From: Xenococcaceae cyanobacterium MO_188.B32
GTDB taxonomy: Bacteria; Cyanobacteriota; Cyanobacteriia; Cyanobacteriales; Xenococcaceae
Length of the DNA stretch: 34,418 nt
Assembly (NCBI GenBank): GCA_030065635.1
Contig: JASJDJ010000074.1
Location: 1 to 34,418, forward strand
Direction: 5' to 3'
In this document: piece by piece, positions 1-6,004 of the stretch
How the letters are laid out: every line of letters starts with the position of its first letter
Position numbering within the stretch: the stretch's first letter is position 1
Made by a program: the position numbers and the translations under genes
The notes under the pieces: model-generated
Told to the model about the DNA's origin: nothing
Seen by the model: only the letters and a program-made list of their open reading frames with translations
The model's database searches: none

Positions 1-110
1 ATTAATGGTTTAACCTCAAAATAGCTAAATCCTTAATATATCTGGGTTTCAGGCGAATTTACCTCTTCGAGGTAAATTCGGCGTCTGGCAAGGCTTTCAC
101 CCCTTTTTGA
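1..110. repeat. MITE-like palindromic repeat, left copy (5' end cut by window)
   Basis: Positions 9-86 match 34341-34418 in the same orientation at 75 of 78 positions. The copy contains a near-perfect palindrome at 54-80 with arms CGAATTTACCTC and GAGGTAAATTCG. Its right end, AGGCTTTCACCCCTTTTTGA (91-110), is the exact reverse complement of the left end of the other copy (34308-34327), so the full unit has 20-bp terminal inverted repeats and would be about 135 bp long. It has no coding capacity. Stops at 11-13 and 26-28 show that it closes the frame of the downstream DUF2079 gene fragment. The family is not recognised; a non-autonomous transposon is inferred from the inverted ends. Confidence 0.8.
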
Positions 111-631
111 TAGGTAAAATTGTCAAAGTCCCGTTAACTGACTATCAACCGCAAAAAGATTTAATTCATCAGTATTCTGTACCTATTCTGCCTTTCTTAC
201 TCTTAGCTGTAATCGCTAATTTAGCAGCGGGTGGTGGATGGTTGCGAAGTAAACGGAATATTATTATCTGGGCAATATTAGCTTTTTTAGCTCTAGCCAA
301 ATTTGGTTATTTTGGCTCAAAATATCTCAAATCTATCGATACTTGGCCGGCAACTTCCCAGGCGATCGCCAAAATTCAAGGTAAAGGTGGGGTTTTAACT
401 TCTGCTCAAATTGCCCCCCATCTCACCCATCGCCAAATCCTTCATCTGGCTATTGAAGGATCGGAGTCAATAAAGTTAAGTCAATTCGACTATGTGTTGT
501 TGAATCAACGCCATCCCGGCTGGGGAAGTTCGCCAGAAATAGTTAACATTCTAATTGAACGACTGAAAAAAGCCCCAGAATTTGAATTAACTTATCAGCA
601 AGATGGTGTTTTTTTGTTTGAAAAACGTTAA
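107..631 (+). pseudogene. C-terminal fragment of a DUF2079 membrane protein
   Basis: The readable product is about 170 residues and begins in the end of the repeat, so the TTG at 107 is not a real start. From about residue 16 it resembles the C-terminus of DUF2079 predicted membrane proteins, which are normally several hundred residues long: one hydrophobic pair of segments (about residues 25-66, IPFLLLAVI-like), then a soluble tail with APHLTHR and a terminal LFEKR. DUF2079 proteins are multi-pass proteins of unknown function, possibly related to glycosyltransferase-type membrane enzymes. The N-terminal part must lie off the window or be lost. The inserted repeat brings two in-frame stops, so the gene is probably broken. 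The family call is from memory of the conserved tail; function unknown. Confidence 0.65.
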
Positions 632-786
632 TTTTGCTCTGGCGATCGATCGTGTTGATTTGCCAATAGAGGCGATCGAAGGTAAATAAAGTCCCTAGAT
701 TATTTTCCGTCTCAAAATAAATTTACGGGGTTGCCACCTGCGTTGTATCTTAGGTGAGAGAATAACCAAAAAGTGAGCAAGAGTAT

Positions 787-2214
787 ATGCGAATCTTATT
801 TGTAGCAGCAGAAGCAGCACCTATAGCCAAAGTAGGTGGCATGGGTGATGTCGTGGGAGCATTACCCAAAGTACTGAGAAAATTGGGATACGATGTTCGC
901 ATATTTATGCCTCATTACGGCTTTCTCCCAGATAAAATTGATATTCCTAGTGAGCCAGTCTGGTGGGGATATGCCATGTTTCAAAACTTTGCCGTTTACG
1001 AAACCGTTTTACCCAATTCCGATGTACCTTTGTATTTATTCGGTCATCCAGCTTTCGATCCCCGTCGTATTTATGCAGGAGAAGATGAAGCTTGGCGATT
1101 TACTTTCTTTGCTAATGGTGCAGCCGAGTTTTGTTGGAATTATTGGAAACCACAAATACTCCATTGTCATGACTGGCACACAGGGATGCTTCCTGTATGG
1201 ATGAATCAGTCTCCTGATATCAGTACCGTCTTTACTATTCACAACTTAGCTTATCAAGGTCCTTGGCGTTGGTATTTAGAAAAAATTACTTGGTGTCCCT
1301 GGTATATGCAAGGGCACAATACCATGGCAGCAGCAGTACAATTTGCCGATCGCGTTAATACTGTTTCTCCCACTTATGCCGAACAAATTAAAACGGCGGA
1401 ATACGGAGAAAAAATAGAAGGTTTACTTTCATTTATTAGTGGTAAAATGAGAGGCATCCTTAACGGTATCGATACAGAAAGTTATAATCCTGCTACGGAT
1501 AAATATATCAATCAGAATTTTACTGCTGAAACGATCGCTAAACGACCTCCTAATAAAATTACCTTACAAGAAGAATTAGGTTTAGAAGTAAATAAAAATG
1601 CTTTATTGATGGGTGTAGTATCCCGTTTAGTCGAGCAGAAAGGAATAGATTTACTGCTACAAATCCTAGAGAAATTTATGTCTTATACTAATGCTCAGTT
1701 AGTAGTTTTAGGTACAGGCGATCGCAAATACGAAACTCAATTGTGGCAAATGGCTTCTAAATTTTCTGGTCGGATGTCGGTACAGTTGCTTTACAATGAT
1801 GCCCTATCTAGAAGAATTTATGCTGGTTGCGATGTATTTCTCATGCCTTCTAAGTTCGAGCCTTGTGGTATCAGTCAAATGTTGGCTATGCGTTATGGCT
1901 GTATTCCCATTGTCCGTCGTACTGGAGGTTTAGTCGATACCGTCTCTCATCACGATCCTGTCAATGCAGCAGGTACTGGCTATTGTTTCGATCGCTACGA
2001 ACCTCTCGATCTGTATACCTGTATGGTAAGAGCGTGGGAAGGCTTCCAATATAAAGAAAAATGGCAAGAACTACAACAAAGAGCAATGAGTCAAGATTTT
2101 AGCTGGGTCAAATCTGCCCTTGAATATATCAAAATGTACAAAGAAGTTATCGGGCAATCTCCCGAATTAAGTGCAGAAGAACTAGAAAAGTTGGCTATTT
2201 TAAATAAAAGCTAA
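787..2214 (+). CDS. glgA: Glycogen (starch) synthase, GT5 family
   Basis: This enzyme transfers glucose from ADP-glucose to the non-reducing end of alpha-1,4-glucan in cytosolic glycogen synthesis. The product is 475 residues, the usual length. The GT5 N-domain starts with [12 protein letters not shown] followed by the nucleotide-sugar motif KVGGMGD (K15). HCHDWHTG near residue 126 and [10 protein letters not shown] near 150 are typical of the family. The C-domain has [13 protein letters not shown] and the EPCGISQM acidic-loop motif followed by [10 protein letters not shown]. The K-V-G-G-M-G-D type N-terminus fits the cyanobacterial paralogue often called GlgA2 rather than the K-A-G-G-L-G-D type, but I assign only glgA. 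The ATG at 787 starts directly at the conserved N-terminus, with only a weak ribosome site. The gene is convergent with cobD. Confidence 0.95.
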   Translation: MRILFVAAEAAPIAKVGGMGDVVGALPKVLRKLGYDVRIFMPHYGFLPDKIDIPSEPVWWGYAMFQNFAVYETVLPNSDVPLYLFGHPAFDPRRIYAGEDEAWRFTFFANGAAEFCWNYWKPQILHCHDWHTGMLPVWMNQSPDISTVFTIHNLAYQGPWRWYLEKITWCPWYMQGHNTMAAAVQFADRVNTVSPTYAEQIKTAEYGEKIEGLLSFISGKMRGILNGIDTESYNPATDKYINQNFTAETIAKRPPNKITLQEELGLEVNKNALLMGVVSRLVEQKGIDLLLQILEKFMSYTNAQLVVLGTGDRKYETQLWQMASKFSGRMSVQLLYNDALSRRIYAGCDVFLMPSKFEPCGISQMLAMRYGCIPIVRRTGGLVDTVSHHDPVNAAGTGYCFDRYEPLDLYTCMVRAWEGFQYKEKWQELQQRAMSQDFSWVKSALEYIKMYKEVIGQSPELSAEELEKLAILNKS

Positions 2215-2231
2215 AATTTGTTAGTGGTTAG

Positions 2232-2287
2232 TAGGGGTCAACGGCTGTTGACCTGTACATAGGGGTTAACGGCTGTTGACCCGTACA
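2232..2287. repeat. Tandem 28-bp palindromic repeat, two copies
   Basis: Two adjoining 28-bp units (2232-2259 and 2260-2287) differ at two positions. Each contains GTCAACGGCTGTTGAC, or the same with one change, which folds with 6-bp arms and a 4-base loop. They lie in the gap between the convergent glgA and cobD genes, so they could act as a two-way transcription stop. No T-run follows, so that role is only a possibility. Confidence 0.7.
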
Positions 2288-2295
2288 GTTGTTGG

Positions 2296-3378
2296 CTAAC
2301 AGCTATTCGATAAAGCTTCTAACAGATAATTATTATCTTGTTGAGAACGAACTGCTATCCGAAAATAGCGATCGCCAAGTTCGGGAAAGCTGAGACAGTC
2401 TCTAATTAATATTTGATATTTCTTTAACAATTCTGCTTGTAGTTGAGTACTGGATTTAGTAGTCTTTACTAGCAGAAAGTTAGCAGCACTATTCAAAGGT
2501 TGTAACCCTGGGAGAGAAGCCAATCCCTGCCATAATTCCTTTCTGGTAGGTGGTAGCCAGTTCCAAGTTTGTTGTTGAAATTGTTTATCGCCAATAACAG
2601 TTTCGGCTGCTATGGCTGCTAAAGTATTAACCGACCAGGGATCGCGAAATTTTTGCCATTGTTGGATTCTGTCTGGATTGGCGATCGCATAACCAATGCG
2701 TAACCCTGGAAGGCTATAAAACTTGGTTAGAGAACGCAAAATTACCAAATTAGGAAAATCTTTGACTGCATAAATTAAACTCTGTTCTTCTCCTGGCGGT
2801 AAAAAATCCATAAAAGCTTCATCTACCACCACTAGGGCAAATTTAGCTAAATAGGGTAAGATTTCGTCTCTAGTCCAAATTTTACCCGTAGGGTTATGGG
2901 GATTGTTGAGTAACAGTCCAGAATTGACAGGAATAAGGTCTTGGTCAGGTAGGATATCGGCAAGAGTGGTTATTTGTTCCCGTTCTAAATACCCTAAGTT
3001 AAGTTGGCATTTAGACCAATTAGCCTTAAAAGCGGTTAAAGCCCGCCAATAGTCGCCAAAAGCAGGAGTAATGAGATAAGTAACCTGTTGTTGCGATAAT
3101 TCCCAACCTGCCCAAGTCAATAATTCTGCCGAACCATTACCAGGCAAAATATAGTCTGCCGATATTTGATGATACCGAGCTAGGGTTTCTTTTAGCTGAG
3201 TATAGTTCGGGTCTGGGTAAGCAGTTAAGCGATCGAGGTTCTGTCGAACTACAGCGATCGCTCTAGACGGTGGTCCTAAAGGATTAATACTAGCCGAAAA
3301 ATCCATAATAGAAGAAGCTGGACAGCCTGCAACTGCTGCTGCCCAAGCCAAATTTCCACCGTGTTTAGGTCGATTCAA
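2296..3378 (-). CDS. cobD: Threonine-phosphate decarboxylase (cobalamin biosynthesis aminotransferase-like)
   Basis: This is a PLP enzyme of aminotransferase class I/II fold that makes (R)-1-amino-2-propanol phosphate for the cobalamin nucleotide loop. The product is 360 residues. It shows the N-terminal HGGN and DFSASINPLGPP that mark this branch, LNNPHNPTG near residue 157, VVDEAFMDF near 184, and the PLP lysine in SLTKFYSLPGLRIGY near 215. The start is TTG at 3378: in-frame TAA lies seven codons upstream and no ATG lies between, and homology begins at once (MNRPKHGG). Some databases call the same enzyme CobC. The gene begins 30 bp after the hup stop, so the two are probably cotranscribed. 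Distinction from histidinol-phosphate aminotransferase rests on the N-terminal HGGN/SASINP motifs. Confidence 0.88.
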   Translation of the reverse strand: MNRPKHGGNLAWAAAVAGCPASSIMDFSASINPLGPPSRAIAVVRQNLDRLTAYPDPNYTQLKETLARYHQISADYILPGNGSAELLTWAGWELSQQQVTYLITPAFGDYWRALTAFKANWSKCQLNLGYLEREQITTLADILPDQDLIPVNSGLLLNNPHNPTGKIWTRDEILPYLAKFALVVVDEAFMDFLPPGEEQSLIYAVKDFPNLVILRSLTKFYSLPGLRIGYAIANPDRIQQWQKFRDPWSVNTLAAIAAETVIGDKQFQQQTWNWLPPTRKELWQGLASLPGLQPLNSAANFLLVKTTKSSTQLQAELLKKYQILIRDCLSFPELGDRYFRIAVRSQQDNNYLLEALSNSC

Positions 3379-3408
3379 AAGCAGATAGAAAGAAAAATGA
3401 CTGGATGG

Positions 3409-3687
3409 TTATTTAGGTGCAACCTTTTCTTTGAACAATTTACCCGCAGAAAAAGCAGGAACATAAGTTTCTGGAATCGCCATTTTTTCTCCAGTTTTGG
3501 GATTACGTCCTTCTCTCTCTTTGCGGTGACGGCGTTCAAAAGAGCCAAAGCCAACTAAAGTTACTTTATCATTGTCAGCTACTGCATCCATAATAGTCTC
3601 GATGGCTGCACTTAAAACTGCATCAGCTTGCTTTTTAGTCACTGTTGCTCTTTGAGCAATGCGATCGACTAATTCACCTTTATTCAT
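3409..3687 (-). CDS. hup: DNA-binding protein HU
   Basis: This is a 92-residue histone-like protein of the HU/IHF family that bends and compacts DNA as a dimer. It has the HU start MNKGELVDRIA, the helix-rich N-half, VTLVGFGSFERRHR at the beta-arm base, GRNPKTGEKMAIP in the arm, and PAFSAGKLFKEKV at the C-terminus. The motif GRNPKTG with the following MAIPET fits HU better than IHF. A clear ribosome site (AAAAAGGAGA) precedes the ATG at 3687. A hairpin with arms ATGACTTT and AAAGTCAT (3767-3774/3785-3792) lies 80-105 bp upstream and may fall in the leader. cobD follows on the same strand. Confidence 0.95.
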   Translation of the reverse strand: MNKGELVDRIAQRATVTKKQADAVLSAAIETIMDAVADNDKVTLVGFGSFERRHRKEREGRNPKTGEKMAIPETYVPAFSAGKLFKEKVAPK

Positions 3688-4058
3688 AGAGAAATCTCCT
3701 TTTTGTGAGTTTTATTAGCTTATTGAATATAGCCTGTATCTGGAAACCTCGGAAGATAATGTGCTGATGACTTTAATTATTTTAAAAGTCATGCAGATGA
3801 GCTCGATTTATGTTACTTGAGGTAACAAAACCTCTAAATAACCACAGGCTGTAATTTTCATTGCCTTATTCTAAGCTCTACTTGCCCCATATGGATCGCT
3901 GAAACCACTAAATGATGCAGATTTCAACAATTTTTTTCGATTTCACGGTCTGTTTGTAGCGATTTGATACCTTCGAGCTAGTAAAATTACGTATTTTTGG
4001 GTATATTTTGATTCTATTTTGTAAGAGGCGGTTCCGATCGCTTTTCCAATTCCCGATC
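3688..4058. other. Intergenic region between hup and the DUF29 gene
   Basis: This 371-bp region holds no supportable gene; the short frames across it have no recognisable product. It should contain the hup promoter. Visible structures are the hairpin at 3767-3792 and a small one, GAGGT-AACAAA-ACCTC, near 3822-3837. The part next to the DUF29 stop is rich in short GATCG motifs but shows no clear terminator. Confidence 0.6.
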
Positions 4059-4493
4059 TCAATCTTCTCCCCAAAAATTGCGGTCTTTAATTTGCTCGAT
4101 CGTGTAAGGGCAAGAAATAGGAAAAGTGTCGATGTCCAACCCCGTTTCATCGCTAGCATCCTCTCGCGCATCTTGATAGCACTCAGCCAGAGCTATTTCT
4201 AGATGAACGTTTAAAACAGGATGTTTTCTAATTAAGCGATCGATTTGCTTTCTAGCTTCTTTAATAGTACTTTCCCAACTACCACTCCTCTTTTCTGGCT
4301 GATAATTCCACTTTAATAGGTGCATTAGTAACCTGGTTAATTGGCTTTCCAATGCGTCTCTGTGACGATTTCCCAAATCCCTAACCTCTTCTACCAAGTG
4401 CGCCAAGTCTAACTCGCTCCATCGCTGCTGCTCCAATAACATTGCTTGTTCGTCAGACCAGGCGACAAAGTCTCGATCGTATTTTTTATTCAA
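4059..4493 (-). CDS. DUF29 family protein
   Basis: The 144-residue product matches the cyanobacteria-rich DUF29 family: an N-terminal YDRDFVAWSDEQAMLL, then LDLAHLVEEVRDLGNRHRDALESQL, LLMHLLKWNYQPEKR, and SWESTIKEAR in the second half. It is soluble, mainly helical and acidic, with no signal peptide. DUF29 genes occur in many scattered copies in cyanobacteria; the function is unknown. The start is TTG at 4493, with GAGGATGG upstream as a likely ribosome site and an in-frame TGA five codons before. It is divergent from the ruined antitoxin locus. Confidence 0.88.
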   Translation of the reverse strand: MNKKYDRDFVAWSDEQAMLLEQQRWSELDLAHLVEEVRDLGNRHRDALESQLTRLLMHLLKWNYQPEKRSGSWESTIKEARKQIDRLIRKHPVLNVHLEIALAECYQDAREDASDETGLDIDTFPISCPYTIEQIKDRNFWGED

Positions 4494-4543
4494 CTTTTTC
4501 CATCCTCATCTAAAATTTCGATCGCTCGTGTCTTTATCAATCT

Positions 4544-4577
4544 TATAATTAAAATTGTGACCACATAATGACCACAT
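4544..4577 (+). promoter_or_regulatory. Candidate promoter -10 and direct-repeat operator of the antitoxin locus
   Basis: TATAAT (4544-4549) is followed by two identical nonamers TGACCACAT at 4558-4566 and 4569-4577, whose starts are 11 bp apart, one helical turn. They lie between the -10 and the antitoxin ATG at 4590, where Phd/VapB-type antitoxins often bind their own promoter. No good -35 is visible. The operator role is inferred from position and spacing. Confidence 0.5.
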
Positions 4578-4694
4578 TTTGAAACGATTATGAAAAGTGT
4601 TGGCATACGAGAATTTAGAGATAAAGCATCTCAATACCTAGCCAGTAGGGAAGTTGTAGCTGTAAAGCGTCACGGTAAATTAGTCGGATTTTAT

Positions 4695-5254
4695 CTTTTT
4701 GCGAGTGAGAAAACCCTCACTAAAAGTGAGGGACGGGGCGTATAAACATCTGAGGAAACCTCAGATGACAGCCCCTCATGAAAACGAGCGAGATAAATCA
4801 TCGGTCGTAGGTTTACAGTTTTGATACCAAATCTTCATATAGCAAGGGTTTTGGTTGTTGTATACTAGTCTTAGTTTGAAGCCTCTGGGTGGGAGTCCCT
4901 TTTTGGGCGGTTGTGAATGACTCAATTGAGTTGAACCCTAGAACCCGAAAGTCTGCACAAGAGACACGAGAGTTGGGTAACGAAAACCACATAAAACATA
5001 GTGCAGTAACCGCATAACAACGGTGAATGAAATAGTAAAAGCATTTGAGAGTAATCCCCGTAGGGTAGGGCATACCCAAACGGTCGGTGAAAATCCGATA
5101 ACGCTTGGAGAGTAAACCGCAAGTGGGCATCTAGATAACAAGTGATATTCTAGTAGGCTGGGTTTAGACATAATCGTGTAAGACTTTGAGTAGGGCAACT
5201 GAAAAAAGCAGTGATTAGCTCAAGAATCCCTCGCTAAAAGCGAGGGAGTGTCAA
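4695..5254 (+). mobile_element. IS200/IS605-like non-autonomous element (no tnpA, no tnpB)
   Basis: The element interrupts the antitoxin frame at TTTAT|ATTCCA. The exact join could equally be three bases to the right, and the length is 560 bp either way. There is no target duplication, as in the IS605 family. The left end carries a stem-loop CCCTCAC-TAAAA-GTGAGGG (4714-4732) and a 9-bp hairpin CATCTGAGG/CCTCAGATG (4747-4767). The right end carries CCCTCGC-TAAAA-GCGAGGG (5228-5246) within GAATC-hairpin-GTGTCAA, the layout of known TnpB element right ends. The frames inside are short and resemble no protein. The preceding TTTAT would be the target-adjacent motif. It was probably mobilised by a related copy elsewhere. 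Confidence 0.65.
4930..5254 (+). ncRNA. Candidate TnpB guide RNA (omega RNA) scaffold
   Basis: Right ends of IS605-family elements encode the 3' part of the omega RNA that guides TnpB, ending in a stem-loop followed by a short TCAA-type tail, with the guide read from flanking DNA. Here AAGAATC-stem-loop-GTGTCAA at 5223-5254 has that layout, as in ISDra2. The guide would begin at about 5255 with ATTCCAGTCGAAC, i.e. antitoxin sequence. The upstream boundary is a guess. There is no sign of expression and no tnpB in the window. Confidence 0.35.
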
Positions 5255-5354
5255 ATTCCAGTCGAACAATCGAATGAGATAGAAATTAAACAGGCACTAC
5301 AAAGACTTTCTCAAACAGTAGAACAAGCTATGGCAGAAAGTGGTATGGATGAAT

Positions 5355-5528
5355 TCCACATTCCGCACGTCAAATTGTAGTACGGTAAGTAGCATGCCAA
5401 TTGGTTTCTATTTAGATACAATACTGCTTTTTAAACCATTTATCGTCTCTTATTAAAAGACAGTTGGCGATCGCCAACTGTCAAAAAAGCATAATCATTG
5501 CATATTACATAATGACGTGCGGAATGTG
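5355..5528. mobile_element. 174-bp MITE with 8-bp target duplication
   Basis: The perfect terminal inverted repeats CCACATTCCGCACGTCA (5356-5372) and its complement (5513-5529) bound a non-coding segment. GGATGAAT is present on both sides (5347-5354 and 5529-5536), so the target duplication is 8 bp; one base of it overlaps the repeat. Removing the element and one duplicate restores the antitoxin codons GMDE-SALS. Inside lies a perfect 24-bp palindrome (5459-5482) centred on GGCGATCGCC. The parent transposase family is not recognised. Confidence 0.85.
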
Positions 5529-5588
5529 GGATGAATCTGCCCTCAGTCGTGCTTTAAATTTATCTCATAGGTTGTCTGAGAAGTCTAA

Positions 5589-5716
5589 TTTTATACGTTC
5601 AAGCCCCCTAAATCCCCTGCCCCCGTGACCCCCAATCTTGGGGGTATTCTTGGAGGACTTTTATCATATATTCCCCCCAAAGTTGGGGGGCTAGGGGGGC
5701 AAAATTCAGTATAAAA
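5589..5716. repeat. G/C-run inverted repeat element, about 128 bp
   Basis: The ends TTTTATAC (5589-5596) and GTATAAAA (5709-5716) are inverted repeats. Just inside them AGCCCCCTAAATCCCC faces GGGGGGCTAGGGGGGC. An inner GACCCCCAATCTTGGGGGT forms another hairpin (5627-5645). The layout is that of small palindromic repeats common in cyanobacterial genomes ('AGCCCCCTAAATCCCC' type). It separates the end of the antitoxin from the C-terminal half of the toxin, and the N-terminal half of the toxin is absent. Confidence 0.6.
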
Positions 5717-5960
5717 AAACTTTGATGCGGTAGCTTTGGCTGAAGCAAAAGTGTTCGTAGTTCCTCACGAAGTTTATGCAGCATACGAAACTATTGCCAG
5801 AAATCGAATTCCCCGCGATCCTAATGATTGGTTTACAGTAGCATTAGCATTAACTTTAGAAGCAGCAATTTGGACTTCAGATAATGATTTTCTCGGATGT
5901 GGTGTAGCAACTTGGACAACTGATACTTTGTTGACGCATTTAGCTACATTAAACAAGTAG
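5715..5960 (+). pseudogene. PIN-domain toxin, C-terminal fragment
   Basis: The open frame runs from 5715, after TAA at 5712, to the stop at 5960. The product includes FDAVALAEAKVFVVP, then RIPRDPNDWFTVALALTLEA and AIWTSDNDFLGCGVATW. This is the C-terminal part of a PIN nuclease of the type in which RDPNDW and TSDNDF carry the last acidic metal-binding residues. The first part of the domain, with the initial catalytic Asp, is missing, replaced by the G/C-run repeat. There is no ribosome site in front, and the TTG at 5736 is a poor start. Intact PIN toxins cleave RNA and pair with Phd- or VapB-type antitoxins such as the wreck just upstream, so this is the remains of one TA module. Confidence 0.75.
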
Positions 5961-6004
5961 AGGCAAACGGCAGTTTACCCCTACATATTCTGTTCTACCC
6001 AGGT

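Larger units (their letters stand above)
4590..5571 (+). pseudogene. Phd/YefM-type antitoxin gene split into three pieces by two insertions
   Basis: Piece 1 (4590 to 4694 or 4697) encodes MKSVGIREFRDKASQYLASR followed by EVVAVKRHGKLVGFY, a typical Phd/YefM 'IREFRDKAS...VAVKRHGKLVGFY' fold. Piece 2 (5255 or 5258 to 5354) encodes PVEQSNEIEIKQALQRLSQT, then VEQAMAESGMDE. Piece 3 (5536-5571) encodes SALSRALNLSHR. Removing the 560-bp element and the 174-bp MITE plus one target copy joins all three in a single frame to give a product of about 80 residues. As it stands, translation from the ATG reads into the element and stops after 51 residues. The antitoxin partner role is known for the family. 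The gene is inactive by structure. The original stop is unclear because the following repeat begins there. Confidence 0.75.

Noticed and set aside
893-1242. Frames of 60-100 residues overlapping glgA on both strands
   Set aside because: They are shadows of the well-supported glgA frame.
3908-4202. Frames on both strands in the hup-DUF29 gap
   Set aside because: Low-complexity, without ribosome sites or recognisable motifs; one overlaps the real DUF29 gene.
4813-5198. Open frames on the minus strand inside the IS605-like element (up to 105 residues)
   Set aside because: They lack ribosome sites and resemble no protein family, and the element's structure is better explained as non-coding RNA and end hairpins.
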